In this document: one piece after another, positions 6,663 through 14,128 of the stretch
Numbering within the stretch: position 1 is the stretch's first letter
Layout of the letters: every line of letters begins with the position of its first letter
NCBI GenBank assembly: GCA_910586835.1
Contig: CAJUJU010000079.1
Coordinates: 1-14,128 of the forward strand
Reading direction: 5' to 3'
Origin: an uncultured Acetatifactor sp.
GTDB taxonomy: Bacteria > Bacillota > Clostridia > Lachnospirales > Lachnospiraceae
Length of the DNA: 14,128 nt
Notes under the pieces: model-generated
Seen by the model: only the letters and a program-made list of their open reading frames with translations
Databases searched by the model: none
Told to the model about the DNA's origin: nothing
Program-made: the position numbers and the translations under genes

Positions 6663-8827
6663 GAATTCAGTTCCTCCCAATATATCTCTATCACATCGCC
6701 GTCCTTTAAGGGCTCCATGTATTCCGCATTCCTTCCGTTCAGCTTTGTGACGATGGCCCGTCCTGCGGAAGCATTCAAATCAAAGTCAATAAAGGAAAAC
6801 ACATCCACAAATACATAGCTGCTCTTTCCGCTGCAAATCACCGGATATCTGTTGACAATCACCGTCATGTTAACCGGCCCCTGCTCCGAGACTTCCTCTT
6901 CCGCCGTGTCTGCTCTGCCGTCTGTCTTCAGCCCGTCAGTCTGTCTTTCCGTCACCGCGGTTCCTGCCGCATCAACCGAAACAGAAGCTTCCTGCACTGC
7001 CGCCGCTTCCTTTGCCGCACGGCGAAGGGCAGCTTCCTCCTCTGTCTCCTCCTCCAGATCCGCAAAAGTCACTTCCGCGTTCACATCCCAGCTTAAAGTA
7101 AAATTCTCATAGACCCTTGTCTCCGGTCTTGCCGGCGTATCGTTTACCAGTATCTTTCCTCCCAGGGGAACATCCATAAACTCCGCCACTTCCCGAACCG
7201 TGTAAAAATTCTGAATCCGGATTTCGTCTCCCTCTCTCACAGAGTAAAACTCATTCTCCAGCCGCCCGTTGACAGCGGCTGTCTTCGGCAGGTCAATCCG
7301 GGTACCGTTCACATAGACGTGAAGCCTCTCCGTCAGCTCAGGCAGTCTGCCCAGCTCAAGTACCGCCGCATCCCCCGCCGTGGAAGATACCACGTCAATG
7401 TGATCGCCGTTATGTACCTGGCTGTAAATGTCCGCCGGCTCACCATTCACCCTGATGACGGCCGCCTCCCCCTGAATTCCCCGTACCATCCGGCTCTTTC
7501 CGTTCACCGTAAAGGTCAGCGCCTTTCCTCTTCTGGGGAAAAGCTCCTCATTGGAAAAATCAGACTGTACCGCCGCATCCGCCACGGAAAGCTTCCCGTT
7601 GTCATAGAGCTTGACACGCCTTCCGTTGAACTCCACAAAAATAAAATTATTGCTCTGTTCATAATAACTTAAACAAATGCCGATGGGTGTCACCATCATG
7701 GAATCTCTTCTGGGATTTTCCACCTCAAACACGATGGACTGCATCACTTCCTGTCCCCGGATGGCCACACGTTCCTTTACGATATCCAGCTCCTTGGCCA
7801 GCGCATCCGTATAGCCGGGGATCATTCCTCCTCCGCCCACCACAAACACGGCGCTGACGGACTTGTCACCGTTCAGCTCCCGGATGCAGGCGGCCACCTG
7901 CTTTACCATCTCCTGCACATGACCGCTCAGTATTTCCGCCACCTCACTGGCGTTAATCACCTGCGTCAGCCCCATAATATCCTGATATTCCACGGACTCC
8001 TGCGTTCCCGTCTGCCTTTTGATACGCTCCGCCGTGTCAAAGTCCACCAGGCAGTGCTGCACAATGATGTCCGTCAGGCTGTCCCCTGCCACGGGGATCA
8101 TGCCGTAGGCCGTGATGGTTCCGTCCTTTGTGATGGAGATATCGCTGGTGCCCGCTCCCACATCCACCAGAGCCATGTTCAGCATACGGAATTTTTCCGG
8201 GATAGCCACCTGAATGGCCGCGATGGGCTCCAACGTCAGGTTTGCCACATGCAGCCCCGCCAGCTCCACCGCCTTGTACAGCCCGTCCACCACATCGTCC
8301 GGCAGAAAGGTTGCAATCAGATCCACCGCCATATTCCGCACCTTGTGCTCCTCCAGGTTTCCGATCTGGTAACCGTTCATATAATACCGCATGGGAGTGT
8401 AACCCACGCAGTAAAATTTCATGTCCGTGTCATTGTTTTTTACAAATTCTTCATAGGCCTGCTCTACTCCTATGGTGGAGAGCGAATAGACATCCTCCTC
8501 CGTGACCACATGCTCCTCGTCAAAGCTCTGCTCCGCATGAGTAGTGACCGTCCGCAGAACGCGTCCTGCAGCCGCAATGCACACCTCGGTGAGCTTCCGG
8601 TTCAGATCGTCCTCCAGCTGCTCCTTCACCTGACAGATGGTCTGCCCCACCTTACCGATATCATGAATCTGTCCGTCCAGCATGGATCTGGTCTCATGCT
8701 CCCTCGAGCGCTGGGCAAGCACATGAAATTTTCCGCCGCTTAAATATCCCACTGTGCCAACAATGCTTCTGGTGCCAATATCCAGACCGAACACCAACTG
8801 TCCCTGTCCCTCTCTCACTCCTGCCAT
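6659..8827 (-). CDS. FtsA-like actin-fold ATPase with long C-terminal extension
   Basis: A 722-residue protein. Residues about 11-395 form an FtsA/PilM-type actin-fold ATPase: phosphate-1 motif VFGLDIGTRSI (12-22), an FtsA-specific subdomain about 85-190, phosphate-2 motif VDVGAGTSDISI (221-232) and adenosine motif VFVVGGGGMIPGY (327-339). Standard FtsA is about 420 residues and ends in a membrane-binding amphipathic helix. Here some 325 extra residues follow instead: two segments rich in VNG...GD.I patterns (about 400-490 and 501-590) that resemble small beta-grasp folds, an Ala/Glu-rich probable linker (about 590-650), and a third such segment (653-722, with VNRYPVICSG and LKDGDVIEIYW). FtsA links FtsZ rings to the membrane; whether this protein does so is not shown. 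The start ATG at 8827 has GGAGG (8835-8839) at 7 nt and overlaps the end of coaE by 13 nt. It is probably not the cell's only FtsA, so I leave the symbol blank. Confidence 0.85.
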   Translation of the reverse strand: MAGVREGQGQLVFGLDIGTRSIVGTVGYLSGGKFHVLAQRSREHETRSMLDGQIHDIGKVGQTICQVKEQLEDDLNRKLTEVCIAAAGRVLRTVTTHAEQSFDEEHVVTEEDVYSLSTIGVEQAYEEFVKNNDTDMKFYCVGYTPMRYYMNGYQIGNLEEHKVRNMAVDLIATFLPDDVVDGLYKAVELAGLHVANLTLEPIAAIQVAIPEKFRMLNMALVDVGAGTSDISITKDGTITAYGMIPVAGDSLTDIIVQHCLVDFDTAERIKRQTGTQESVEYQDIMGLTQVINASEVAEILSGHVQEMVKQVAACIRELNGDKSVSAVFVVGGGGMIPGYTDALAKELDIVKERVAIRGQEVMQSIVFEVENPRRDSMMVTPIGICLSYYEQSNNFIFVEFNGRRVKLYDNGKLSVADAAVQSDFSNEELFPRRGKALTFTVNGKSRMVRGIQGEAAVIRVNGEPADIYSQVHNGDHIDVVSSTAGDAAVLELGRLPELTERLHVYVNGTRIDLPKTAAVNGRLENEFYSVREGDEIRIQNFYTVREVAEFMDVPLGGKILVNDTPARPETRVYENFTLSWDVNAEVTFADLEEETEEEAALRRAAKEAAAVQEASVSVDAAGTAVTERQTDGLKTDGRADTAEEEVSEQGPVNMTVIVNRYPVICSGKSSYVFVDVFSFIDFDLNASAGRAIVTKLNGRNAEYMEPLKDGDVIEIYWEELNS

Positions 8828-9435
8828 GTAAAAGCCTCCAGTTTCCTGTCTATTTGCCGGTAGCTATCCGTCAGCGAACCGCTGTTATCTATGATAAAGC
8901 CACAGTTCTCCCGAAAATGCTCATCCGAAAGCTGCCTTGCCATAATACTGTCCGTCTTTTCCCCGCTGTAGCCCCTGGACTCCGCAAGACGCCTCCGCCT
9001 CACGGCCTCGTCCGTATAAACATACCACATCTCATCCACAAGCTGTCCGTAGCCGCACTCGATCAGCAAAGCCGCCTCCACAAAAAAAAGCTCAACCTGT
9101 CCCTTTCTCCGCGCTTTTTCCAACCGTTCCAGCAAATAATCCCTCACCGCGGGATGAATGATTCCGTTGACCTGCTCCAGCACCCCGGGGTCTGCAAATA
9201 TCCTCTCCGCCATCTTTGCCCTGTCAATCTCCCCGTCAGGAGCCATGATCTCCTCCCCGAGAAGCCCAACCAGCGCCCGAAAGCATTCCGTACCTGCCCG
9301 CTTCACCTGATGAGCTACCTGATCCGCCAGATAAATCTCGCATCTGTAGTGCTTTCCGATATAATCCAATATCTCGCTCTTTCCCGCGCCGATACCGCCG
9401 GTGATTCCGATAAACCTAGGTTTATTTTGCTTCAT
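8815..9435 (-). CDS. coaE: Dephospho-CoA kinase
   Basis: A 206-residue P-loop kinase catalysing the last step of coenzyme A synthesis: ATP-dependent phosphorylation of the ribose 3'-hydroxyl of dephospho-CoA, in the cytoplasm. It shows the Walker A motif GGIGAGKS (13-20), the early Asp in LADQVAHQV (37-45), the IIHPAVR segment (92-98), the lid region FFVEAALLIECGYG (117-130) and the terminal FIIDNSGS (180-187), all typical of CoaE. The length is normal for the family (about 200). The ATG at 9435 overlaps the end of polA by 14 nt and has GGGAG (9445-9449) at 9 nt. The adjacency of polA and coaE, often seen in Gram-positive genomes, supports both calls. Confidence 0.96.
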   Translation of the reverse strand: MKQNKPRFIGITGGIGAGKSEILDYIGKHYRCEIYLADQVAHQVKRAGTECFRALVGLLGEEIMAPDGEIDRAKMAERIFADPGVLEQVNGIIHPAVRDYLLERLEKARRKGQVELFFVEAALLIECGYGQLVDEMWYVYTDEAVRRRRLAESRGYSGEKTDSIMARQLSDEHFRENCGFIIDNSGSLTDSYRQIDRKLEAFTWQE

Positions 9436-12139
9436 ACCAGTTCTCTCCCGTGTGCAGGTCGATTTCCAGCGTTACGGCCAGATCCGCCGCAGACCTCATG
9501 TTTTCCTCCAGAATCCGGCGCACCCGCTCCTCCTCTTCCAGAAAGGTCTCAATGACCAGCTCGTCATGAACCTGCAGAATCAGCTTCGACTTAAGTCCCT
9601 CGTCCCGCAGGGCTCTCCACACCTTGATCATGGCAAGCTTGATGATGTCCGCCGCAGTACCCTGAATAGGTGAATTCATGGCCACCCGTTCACCGAAGGA
9701 GCGCTGCATGAAGTTTGAGGAAGAAAGCTCGGGAACAGGTCTTCTCCTGCCGAACATGGTGGTGACATAGCCCCGGGACTTTGCATCCGCCACCAGCTTA
9801 TCCAGAAACGTCTTCACGCCGGGATAAGTGGCAAAGTACTGCTCGATATACTCTGCTGCCTCCTTCTTGCTGATGCTCAGATCCTGACTCAGCCCAAAGG
9901 AGCTGATGCCGTAGACAATGCCGAAGTTCACCGCCTTGGCATTGCGCCTCTGCAGCTCCGTCACCTGGTCAAAGGGAGTGTGAAACACCTTTGACGCCGT
10001 GATCCTGTGGATATCCTGATCCATCCGGTACGCTTCGATAAGCTGTTCGTCTCCCGACATATGGGCCAGCACCCGCAGCTCAATCTGGGAATAGTCCGCA
10101 TCCATGAACTCATACCCGTCCCCCGGCACGAACACCTTCCGGATCCGTCTGCCCAGTTCCATACGCATGGGGATATTCTGAAGGTTTGGCTCTGTGGAGC
10201 TGATCCGCCCTGTGGCCGTGATGGTTTGGTTGAAGCTGGTGTGTATGCGCCTGTCCTCCCCGATAAAAGCCGCAAGGCCGTCCGCATAGGTAGACTTCAG
10301 CTTTGTCAGCCCTCTGTATTCCAGAATATCCTTCACGATGGGATAGTCCTCCGAAAGCTTCTCCAGCACATCCGCTGCCGTGGAATAGCCTGTCTTGGTC
10401 TTTTTGCCCCCGGGAATGTGCATGTTATCAAACAGTATCTCGCCCAGCTGTTTGGGAGAATTGATGTTGAATTCCGTTCCGGCCTGCTCATGAATTGACT
10501 TTTCCAACTCCTGGATCCTGGCAACCAGAGCATCGCCGTAAGCCTTCAGCTCCTCCCGGCGCACCTCCACCCCTTCCCGCTCCATATCATACAACACAAG
10601 GGAAAGAGGCATTTCCATATCGCGCATCAGCCCGTCCATACCCGTTTCCTGCAGCTTCTTCTCCAGCACATCCGCCGCCGCCCGGGACACATAAGCCCCG
10701 TAACAACAATACTCGGCCAGCTTTTCCGGCAGCTGTTCAGCCGCCTCGGCAAACTTTCGCTTTCCCAGGCTCTCCACCCTTCCCGGAATTGTCAGTCCAA
10801 GATGCTCCTCGGCAATGGTCTCCGGATCATAGTCGCTTTTCAGAGGATTCAGCAGATATGCGCCGATCAAAACATCAAAATAGCGCTCCGTGCTGTCCTG
10901 TTTCAGCCAGCCATACTGACCCTTGATATCGAATGTGGCAATTCGAGCCCTTCCGGACAGGGCCACAAGCGCCTGCCGGATTTCCTCAGCATCCGTCTCC
11001 TCCGGGAAATCTTCTCCAAATAGAGAAAGCTGTTCATTTTCCCGCGCCTGCCGCTTCAGACCAAAAAAGCAGGTCTCTTTCTCCGAATCGCAGACTGCCA
11101 CTCCAAGAAGCCGTCCCGCTCCCGCAGGTCTTGCTTCCTCCAATGCCAGGTACAGTCCTGCCCGGGCTCCGTCCCTGATCTTTTTTAATCTGGAAAGCAG
11201 CTCTTTTTTATCCTGTAACAGGACAAAGGTTTTTGACAGTTCCCTGTCGCCGCCTCCCTTTTTTTCCTCCTCAAAACGGCTCAGCAGATTCCGAAACTCC
11301 AGCTGCTTGAAAAGCTGATATGCCTCCGGGGTAAAATACCCCTCCGCCCTGGCCGACTCATAATCCAATTCCACCTCGCTGTCCGTGCGGATCTCGGCCA
11401 GCGCCCTGCTTAAGTCCGCAAGATCCTTATTTTCTTTCAGTGATTCCCGGATACTTTTTTTGGTGATTTCCTCCACATGGGCATAAATGTTCTCCAGGGA
11501 ACCATACTGAAGCATAAGCTCTGCCGCGGTCTTCTGCCCTACCTTGGGCACCCCCGGGATATTGTCCGACGCATCCCCCATCAGCGCCTTGAGATCAATA
11601 AAGCCAAGCGGCGTGACGCCGAATGCCTTTACCACATCCTGCGGGTCATAATCCTCAATCTCCGTCTTTCCCTGCTTCGTCTTGGGAATCCGGATCCGAA
11701 TGTGCTCATCCGCTATCTGCAGAAGATCCCGGTCTCCCGACACCAGAGAGACCTCCAGGCCGTCGGCCTGCGCTTTTTTGGCAAGCGTTCCCAGAATGTC
11801 GTCCGCCTCCAGCCCCTCGCGCTCCACTATGACCACCTGCATGGCGCGCAGCACGTCCTTCATCACCGGAACCTGCTCCCGCAGCTCCTCCGGCATGGGT
11901 TTTCTCGTCCCCTTGTACGCCTCATACATCTTATGCCGGAAGGTGGGGGCGTGTACGTCAAACGCCACCGCAAGATACTCCGGTTTTTCCTCCTCCAGTA
12001 TTCTGAACATGATATTCAGGAATCCATACACCGCATTGGTGTGAAGTCCTCTTGCATTGCTCAGATCAGGCACTCCGTAGAATGCCCTGTTTAAGATACT
12101 GTGTCCGTCTATCAGGACAAGCTTTCCGCTCTTACTCAT
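9422..12139 (-). CDS. polA: DNA polymerase I (proofreading domain degenerate)
   Basis: A 905-residue family-A polymerase for Okazaki-fragment processing and repair synthesis. The N-terminal 5'-3' (flap) nuclease (about 1-295) keeps its metal ligands: Asp11 in LIDGHS, Asp61 in AFDVHAP, Asp113 and Asp114 in EADD, Asp136/Asp138 in GDRD, and the GDASDNIPG loop (188-196). The middle domain (about 300-490) is a degenerate 3'-5' exonuclease: where E. coli has the catalytic DTE, this protein has ALE (332-334), and the late YxxxD site reads YCCYG (477-481); Asp404 is kept. The polymerase domain (about 500-905) is intact: motif A DYSQIELR (682-689), motif B RRNAKAVNFGIVYG (731-744), motif C HDE (858-860). 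So it polymerises and has flap nuclease activity but should lack proofreading, as in Bacillus and Thermus Pol I. The ATG at 12139 has AGGAAGG (12147-12153) at 7 nt. Confidence 0.97.
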   Translation of the reverse strand: MSKSGKLVLIDGHSILNRAFYGVPDLSNARGLHTNAVYGFLNIMFRILEEEKPEYLAVAFDVHAPTFRHKMYEAYKGTRKPMPEELREQVPVMKDVLRAMQVVIVEREGLEADDILGTLAKKAQADGLEVSLVSGDRDLLQIADEHIRIRIPKTKQGKTEIEDYDPQDVVKAFGVTPLGFIDLKALMGDASDNIPGVPKVGQKTAAELMLQYGSLENIYAHVEEITKKSIRESLKENKDLADLSRALAEIRTDSEVELDYESARAEGYFTPEAYQLFKQLEFRNLLSRFEEEKKGGGDRELSKTFVLLQDKKELLSRLKKIRDGARAGLYLALEEARPAGAGRLLGVAVCDSEKETCFFGLKRQARENEQLSLFGEDFPEETDAEEIRQALVALSGRARIATFDIKGQYGWLKQDSTERYFDVLIGAYLLNPLKSDYDPETIAEEHLGLTIPGRVESLGKRKFAEAAEQLPEKLAEYCCYGAYVSRAAADVLEKKLQETGMDGLMRDMEMPLSLVLYDMEREGVEVRREELKAYGDALVARIQELEKSIHEQAGTEFNINSPKQLGEILFDNMHIPGGKKTKTGYSTAADVLEKLSEDYPIVKDILEYRGLTKLKSTYADGLAAFIGEDRRIHTSFNQTITATGRISSTEPNLQNIPMRMELGRRIRKVFVPGDGYEFMDADYSQIELRVLAHMSGDEQLIEAYRMDQDIHRITASKVFHTPFDQVTELQRRNAKAVNFGIVYGISSFGLSQDLSISKKEAAEYIEQYFATYPGVKTFLDKLVADAKSRGYVTTMFGRRRPVPELSSSNFMQRSFGERVAMNSPIQGTAADIIKLAMIKVWRALRDEGLKSKLILQVHDELVIETFLEEEERVRRILEENMRSAADLAVTLEIDLHTGENWYEAK

Positions 12140-12180
12140 TCTCAGACCTTCCTGTTTTTATATAACCCTGCGGAGCCCTC

Positions 12181-12501
12181 TCACAATAAGATCCAAAGGA
12201 TAATGCCTGCCAGCAGGCATACCGCAATAATTTCCAGAACCGCCCCCATACGCATAAACCCGTCGTGGAGCCGCAGCCTTCTCCTTGCCTCATCCAGCCT
12301 CTGATCCAGTTCCTTCTGCAGGTCAAAGGCGCCGCCGTCCTCCAGCCTCTGAATTCCTTCGATCACCAGAAACTGAATCACCAGCTCTTCCTGGCATTCT
12401 GCGCAGTGCTCCATATGACGATTGAAGCGCTTCAGGGAGGGATAATCCAGCTTATTCCCGATAAAATCAGGTATCAGCCTCTCAAATTCTTTGCAATCCA
12501 T
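12181..12501 (-). CDS. Small zinc-finger (zf-HC2-like) membrane protein, anti-sigma-factor-like
   Basis: A 106-residue protein. Cys3 and the HMEHCAEC motif (His29, Cys33, Cys36) match the C...HxxxCxxC zinc-binding signature of zf-HC2 anti-sigma domains. A charged helical stretch (about 50-82) follows, and the C-terminal 22 or so residues (MGAVLEIIAVCLLAGIILWI...) form one membrane segment that runs to the end, leaving no extracytoplasmic domain. That tail-anchored form differs from classical anti-sigma factors, which carry a sensor outside the membrane. No sigma-factor gene is adjacent; it sits between metY (36 nt upstream) and polA (41 nt downstream), so its partner is unknown. An in-frame TTG at 12513 abuts the AGGAG (12514-12518); the ATG at 12501 (12-nt spacing) matches the family's usual MDCKEF-like start and is preferred. 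Confidence 0.8.
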   Translation of the reverse strand: MDCKEFERLIPDFIGNKLDYPSLKRFNRHMEHCAECQEELVIQFLVIEGIQRLEDGGAFDLQKELDQRLDEARRRLRLHDGFMRMGAVLEIIAVCLLAGIILWILL

Positions 12502-12537
12502 CAGATTTTCCAACTCCTGTCTGCCGCATGGATCCGA

Positions 12538-13815
12538 TTACGAAATCTTTTCCAGGGCCTGCGCGATATCGGCAATCAGATCTTCCTTATCCTCAATGCC
12601 GCAGCTGATACGAATCAGTTCTGCCGGCACTCCCGCCTCCTTAAGCTGCTCATCCGTCATCTGACGATGGGTGCTGGAGGCCGGATTCAGACAACAGGTA
12701 CGGGCATCGGCCACATGTGTTTCGATGGCTGCCAGTCCCAGATTCTTCATGAAGATACCGGCCGCCTCCCTGCCGCCTTTCAGACCAAAGGACACTACGC
12801 CGCAGCTGCCCTTGGGCAGATACTTCTGCGCCAGGTCATAATACCTGTCGCCTGGCAGTCCGCAATAATTTACATAGGCCACCTTCTCATGTCCGCTCAG
12901 GAATTCCGCCACCGCCTGTCCGTTCTCACAGTGACGCTGCATGCGCACATGCAGGCTTTCCAGACCCAGGTTCAAGAGAAACGCGCTCTGGGGACTCTGG
13001 ACGGAGCCCAGGTCGCGCATCAGCTGTACGGTACACTTGGTGATAAAAGCGCACTCTTTTCCGAACCGCTCCACATAAGTGACACCGTGATAGCTCTCGT
13101 CAGGCGTACAAAGGCCGGGAAACCTGTCCGGGTAAGCCGCCCAGTCAAATCTGCCGCTGTCTACAATAGCGCCTCCCAAGGCAGCGCCATGCCCGTCCAT
13201 ATATTTTGTGGTGGAGTGGGTCACAATATCCGCTCCCCATTCAAAAGGTCTGCAGTTGACAGGCGTGGCAAAGGTATTGTCAACGATCAGCGGCACGCCG
13301 TGAGCGTGGGCGCACCTGGCAAATTTTTCAATATCCAGAACCGTCAGCGCCGGATTGGCGATGGTCTCACCGAACATGACCTTGGTGTTTTCCCTAAACG
13401 CCGCGTTCAGCTCCTCCTCCGTTGCGTCGGGACTGACAAAGGTCACGTCAATTCCCATGCGCTTCATGGTGACGAAAATCAGGTTGTAGGTACCTCCATA
13501 GATCGTAGCGGAAGACACAATGTGATCCCCGCAGCCGCAGATGTTAAACAGCGCGTAGAAATTTGCCGCCTGTCCGCTGCCGGTGAGCATGGCCGCCGTT
13601 CCTCCCTCCAGCTGCGCGATCTTTGCCGCCACATAATCGTTTGTGGGGTTCTGAAGCCTGGAGTAAAAGTAGCCGCTTGCTTCCAGGTCAAAGAGCCTGC
13701 CCATATCCTCGCTGGTGTCATATTTAAAGGTAGTGCTCTGAACAATGGGAATCTGGCGGGGCTCCCCGTTTCCCGGTCTGTAGCCGCCCTGTACACATAC
13801 GCTGTCAATCTTCAT
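12538..13815 (-). CDS. metY: O-acetylhomoserine sulfhydrylase (MetY-type)
   Basis: A 425-residue PLP enzyme of the Cys/Met metabolism family. It shows TTFKYDTSEDM (28-38), YSRLQNPT (51-58), the glycine loop SGQAAN (80-85), VDNTFATP (178-185, whose Asp contacts the PLP pyridine) and HSTTKYMDGHG (200-210) with Lys204 as the likely Schiff-base lysine. The length, about 425, and the insert around DRFPGLCTPDESYHGVTYVE (230-249) fit O-acetylhomoserine aminocarboxypropyltransferases rather than the shorter cystathionine gamma-synthases and lyases. The reaction is O-acetylhomoserine plus sulfide giving homocysteine, in the direct-sulfhydrylation route to methionine. The ATG at 13815 has AAGGAG (13826-13831) at 10 nt. 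It is the first gene after a good promoter and probably heads the six-gene operon. The leader is too short (about 57 nt) for a SAM riboswitch or T-box. Confidence 0.93.
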   Translation of the reverse strand: MKIDSVCVQGGYRPGNGEPRQIPIVQSTTFKYDTSEDMGRLFDLEASGYFYSRLQNPTNDYVAAKIAQLEGGTAAMLTGSGQAANFYALFNICGCGDHIVSSATIYGGTYNLIFVTMKRMGIDVTFVSPDATEEELNAAFRENTKVMFGETIANPALTVLDIEKFARCAHAHGVPLIVDNTFATPVNCRPFEWGADIVTHSTTKYMDGHGAALGGAIVDSGRFDWAAYPDRFPGLCTPDESYHGVTYVERFGKECAFITKCTVQLMRDLGSVQSPQSAFLLNLGLESLHVRMQRHCENGQAVAEFLSGHEKVAYVNYCGLPGDRYYDLAQKYLPKGSCGVVSFGLKGGREAAGIFMKNLGLAAIETHVADARTCCLNPASSTHRQMTDEQLKEAGVPAELIRISCGIEDKEDLIADIAQALEKIS

Positions 13816-13878
13816 GGCATTCTGTCTCCTTTTTACACAAATATCATTTCCTCAAATTTTCAGATAAACCCACTTTCC

Positions 13879-13907
13879 AGTATACACATTCCTCCGTGGA
13901 AACTCAA
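13879..13907 (-). promoter_or_regulatory. Promoter of metY and probably the whole operon
   Basis: On the - strand, TTGAGT (13907-13902) and TATACT (13884-13879) are 17 nt apart. Transcription would start near 13872, about 57 nt before the metY ATG. TTTCCA (13874-13879) and TGGAAA (13897-13902) form an inverted repeat whose arms overlap the -10 and reach the -35, a possible operator, though it may be chance. Confidence 0.65.
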
Positions 13908-13916
13908 GAAAAAATA

Positions 13917-13946
13917 ACAAAAAACGGGACATCACATGATGCCCCG
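13917..13946 (-). terminator. Intrinsic terminator after the partial aldolase-family gene
   Basis: Read on the - strand, CGGGGCATC, a loop ATGT, then GATGTCCCG form a 9-bp stem (13946-13925, with one G-T pair), followed by six T residues (13924-13919). It lies 21 nt past the stop codon of the partial gene and just upstream of the metY promoter, separating the two transcription units. Confidence 0.85.
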
Positions 13947-13967
13947 CCTGAAATAGGAATCTTCCCT

Positions 13968-14103
13968 TCAATCCTGTGCCACGACCTCCCTGTAAAACTC
14001 GGTATAATCCGTCCTGTTTTCCCTGGTAAACTGAATTGCCGACCTGGGATGCTGGTTCAAAAGCCCCGTCATCAGATACTGCAGGTCATATCCCCACACT
14101 GTC
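13968..14103 (-). CDS. C-terminus of a probable HMGL-like aldolase-family protein (partial)
   Basis: The last 44 codons and the TGA of a gene whose 5' part is beyond the contig end. The peptide includes VWGYDLQYLMTGLLNQHPRS, then AIQFTRENR and DYTEFYREV. The pattern WGY..xY..xG.LNQHPR.A followed by DY..FY is one I associate with the C-terminal end of HMGL-like 'aldolase catalytic domain' proteins related to 4-hydroxy-2-oxovalerate aldolase. With so little sequence the family is likely rather than certain and the substrate cannot be given. It ends in its own terminator, so it is not part of the metY operon. Confidence 0.6.
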
Positions 14104-14128
14104 AGATCGGAAGAGCACACGTCTGAAC
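14104..14128. other. Illumina TruSeq adapter read-through (artefact)
   Basis: The last 25 bases begin AGATCGGAAGAGC and continue exactly as the standard Illumina read-1 3' adapter. They are not genomic. A + strand open frame running to the end would finish in the peptide QIGRAHV, a familiar trace of this adapter in protein databases, and should not be annotated. Confidence 0.98.

Noticed and set aside
12159..12186. Possible promoter for polA on the - strand (TTGTGA, 16 nt, TATATA)
   Set aside because: Both hexamers are poor matches and the predicted start would fall inside the polA ribosome binding site, leaving almost no leader. Read-through from upstream is simpler.
13816..13872. A SAM riboswitch or T-box upstream of metY
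   Set aside because: The leader is only about 57 nt and shows no suitable stems or an antiterminator hairpin.
12265..13917. A 550-codon + strand open frame opposite metY
   Set aside because: It is antisense to a firmly identified metY, its peptide has no recognisable family and it lacks a ribosome binding site. Long antisense frames arise from codon bias.
13896..14126. A + strand open frame at the contig end
   Set aside because: It runs into the sequencing adapter (ending QIGRAHV) and crosses the metY promoter, a terminator and the antisense aldolase-family gene.

Overview
The window looks like chromosomal DNA from a spore-forming Clostridia member, most likely Lachnospiraceae. This is inferred from strong GGAGG-type ribosome binding sites, roughly 50% GC, a fragment of a YaaH/SleL-like GH18 gene, a YycJ-type hydrolase, a long FtsA-like protein and a proofreading-defective Pol I. 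No rRNA, tRNA or CRISPR was seen, so the assignment rests on protein families. The last 25 bases are Illumina adapter, so this is the end of an assembled contig, not real genome sequence.

Left part (1 to about 2150, + strand): the integrase end of an integrated mobile element. It carries a HicB-type antitoxin gene, 8 nt upstream of a large serine recombinase gene, followed by a 10-bp-stem hairpin. Immediately after the hairpin the sequence becomes, in mid-codon-frame, the 3' third of a GH18 spore-type glycoside hydrolase gene (about 2151-2582). The element is therefore inserted inside that gene, and its other end and the 5' part of the gene lie outside the window.

Middle (2583-5863, + strand): a well-formed sigma-A promoter drives two tandem ankyrin-repeat genes of 324 and 689 codons. 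Neither has a signal peptide, membrane segment or recognisable enzymatic domain. The pair ends at a strong hairpin that works as a terminator on both strands.

Right part (5865-13815, all - strand): a tightly packed run of six genes reading leftward: metY, a small zinc-finger membrane protein, polA, coaE, an FtsA-like ATPase and yycJ/walJ. The last four overlap by 14, 13 and 4 nt. A consensus-like promoter lies upstream of metY, and I see no convincing internal terminator, so all six may share one transcript ending at the bidirectional terminator. The cluster combines sulfur amino-acid synthesis, DNA repair, CoA synthesis and cell-envelope or division functions; the order of the last four looks like core, vertically inherited genome.

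Far right: beyond the metY promoter lie a rho-independent terminator and the last 44 codons of a probable HMGL-like aldolase-family gene (- strand), cut off by the adapter. The most interesting parts are the recombinase element splitting a likely sporulation gene, the hicB-recombinase coupling, the ankyrin pair, and the beta-grasp-like tail of the FtsA-like protein.
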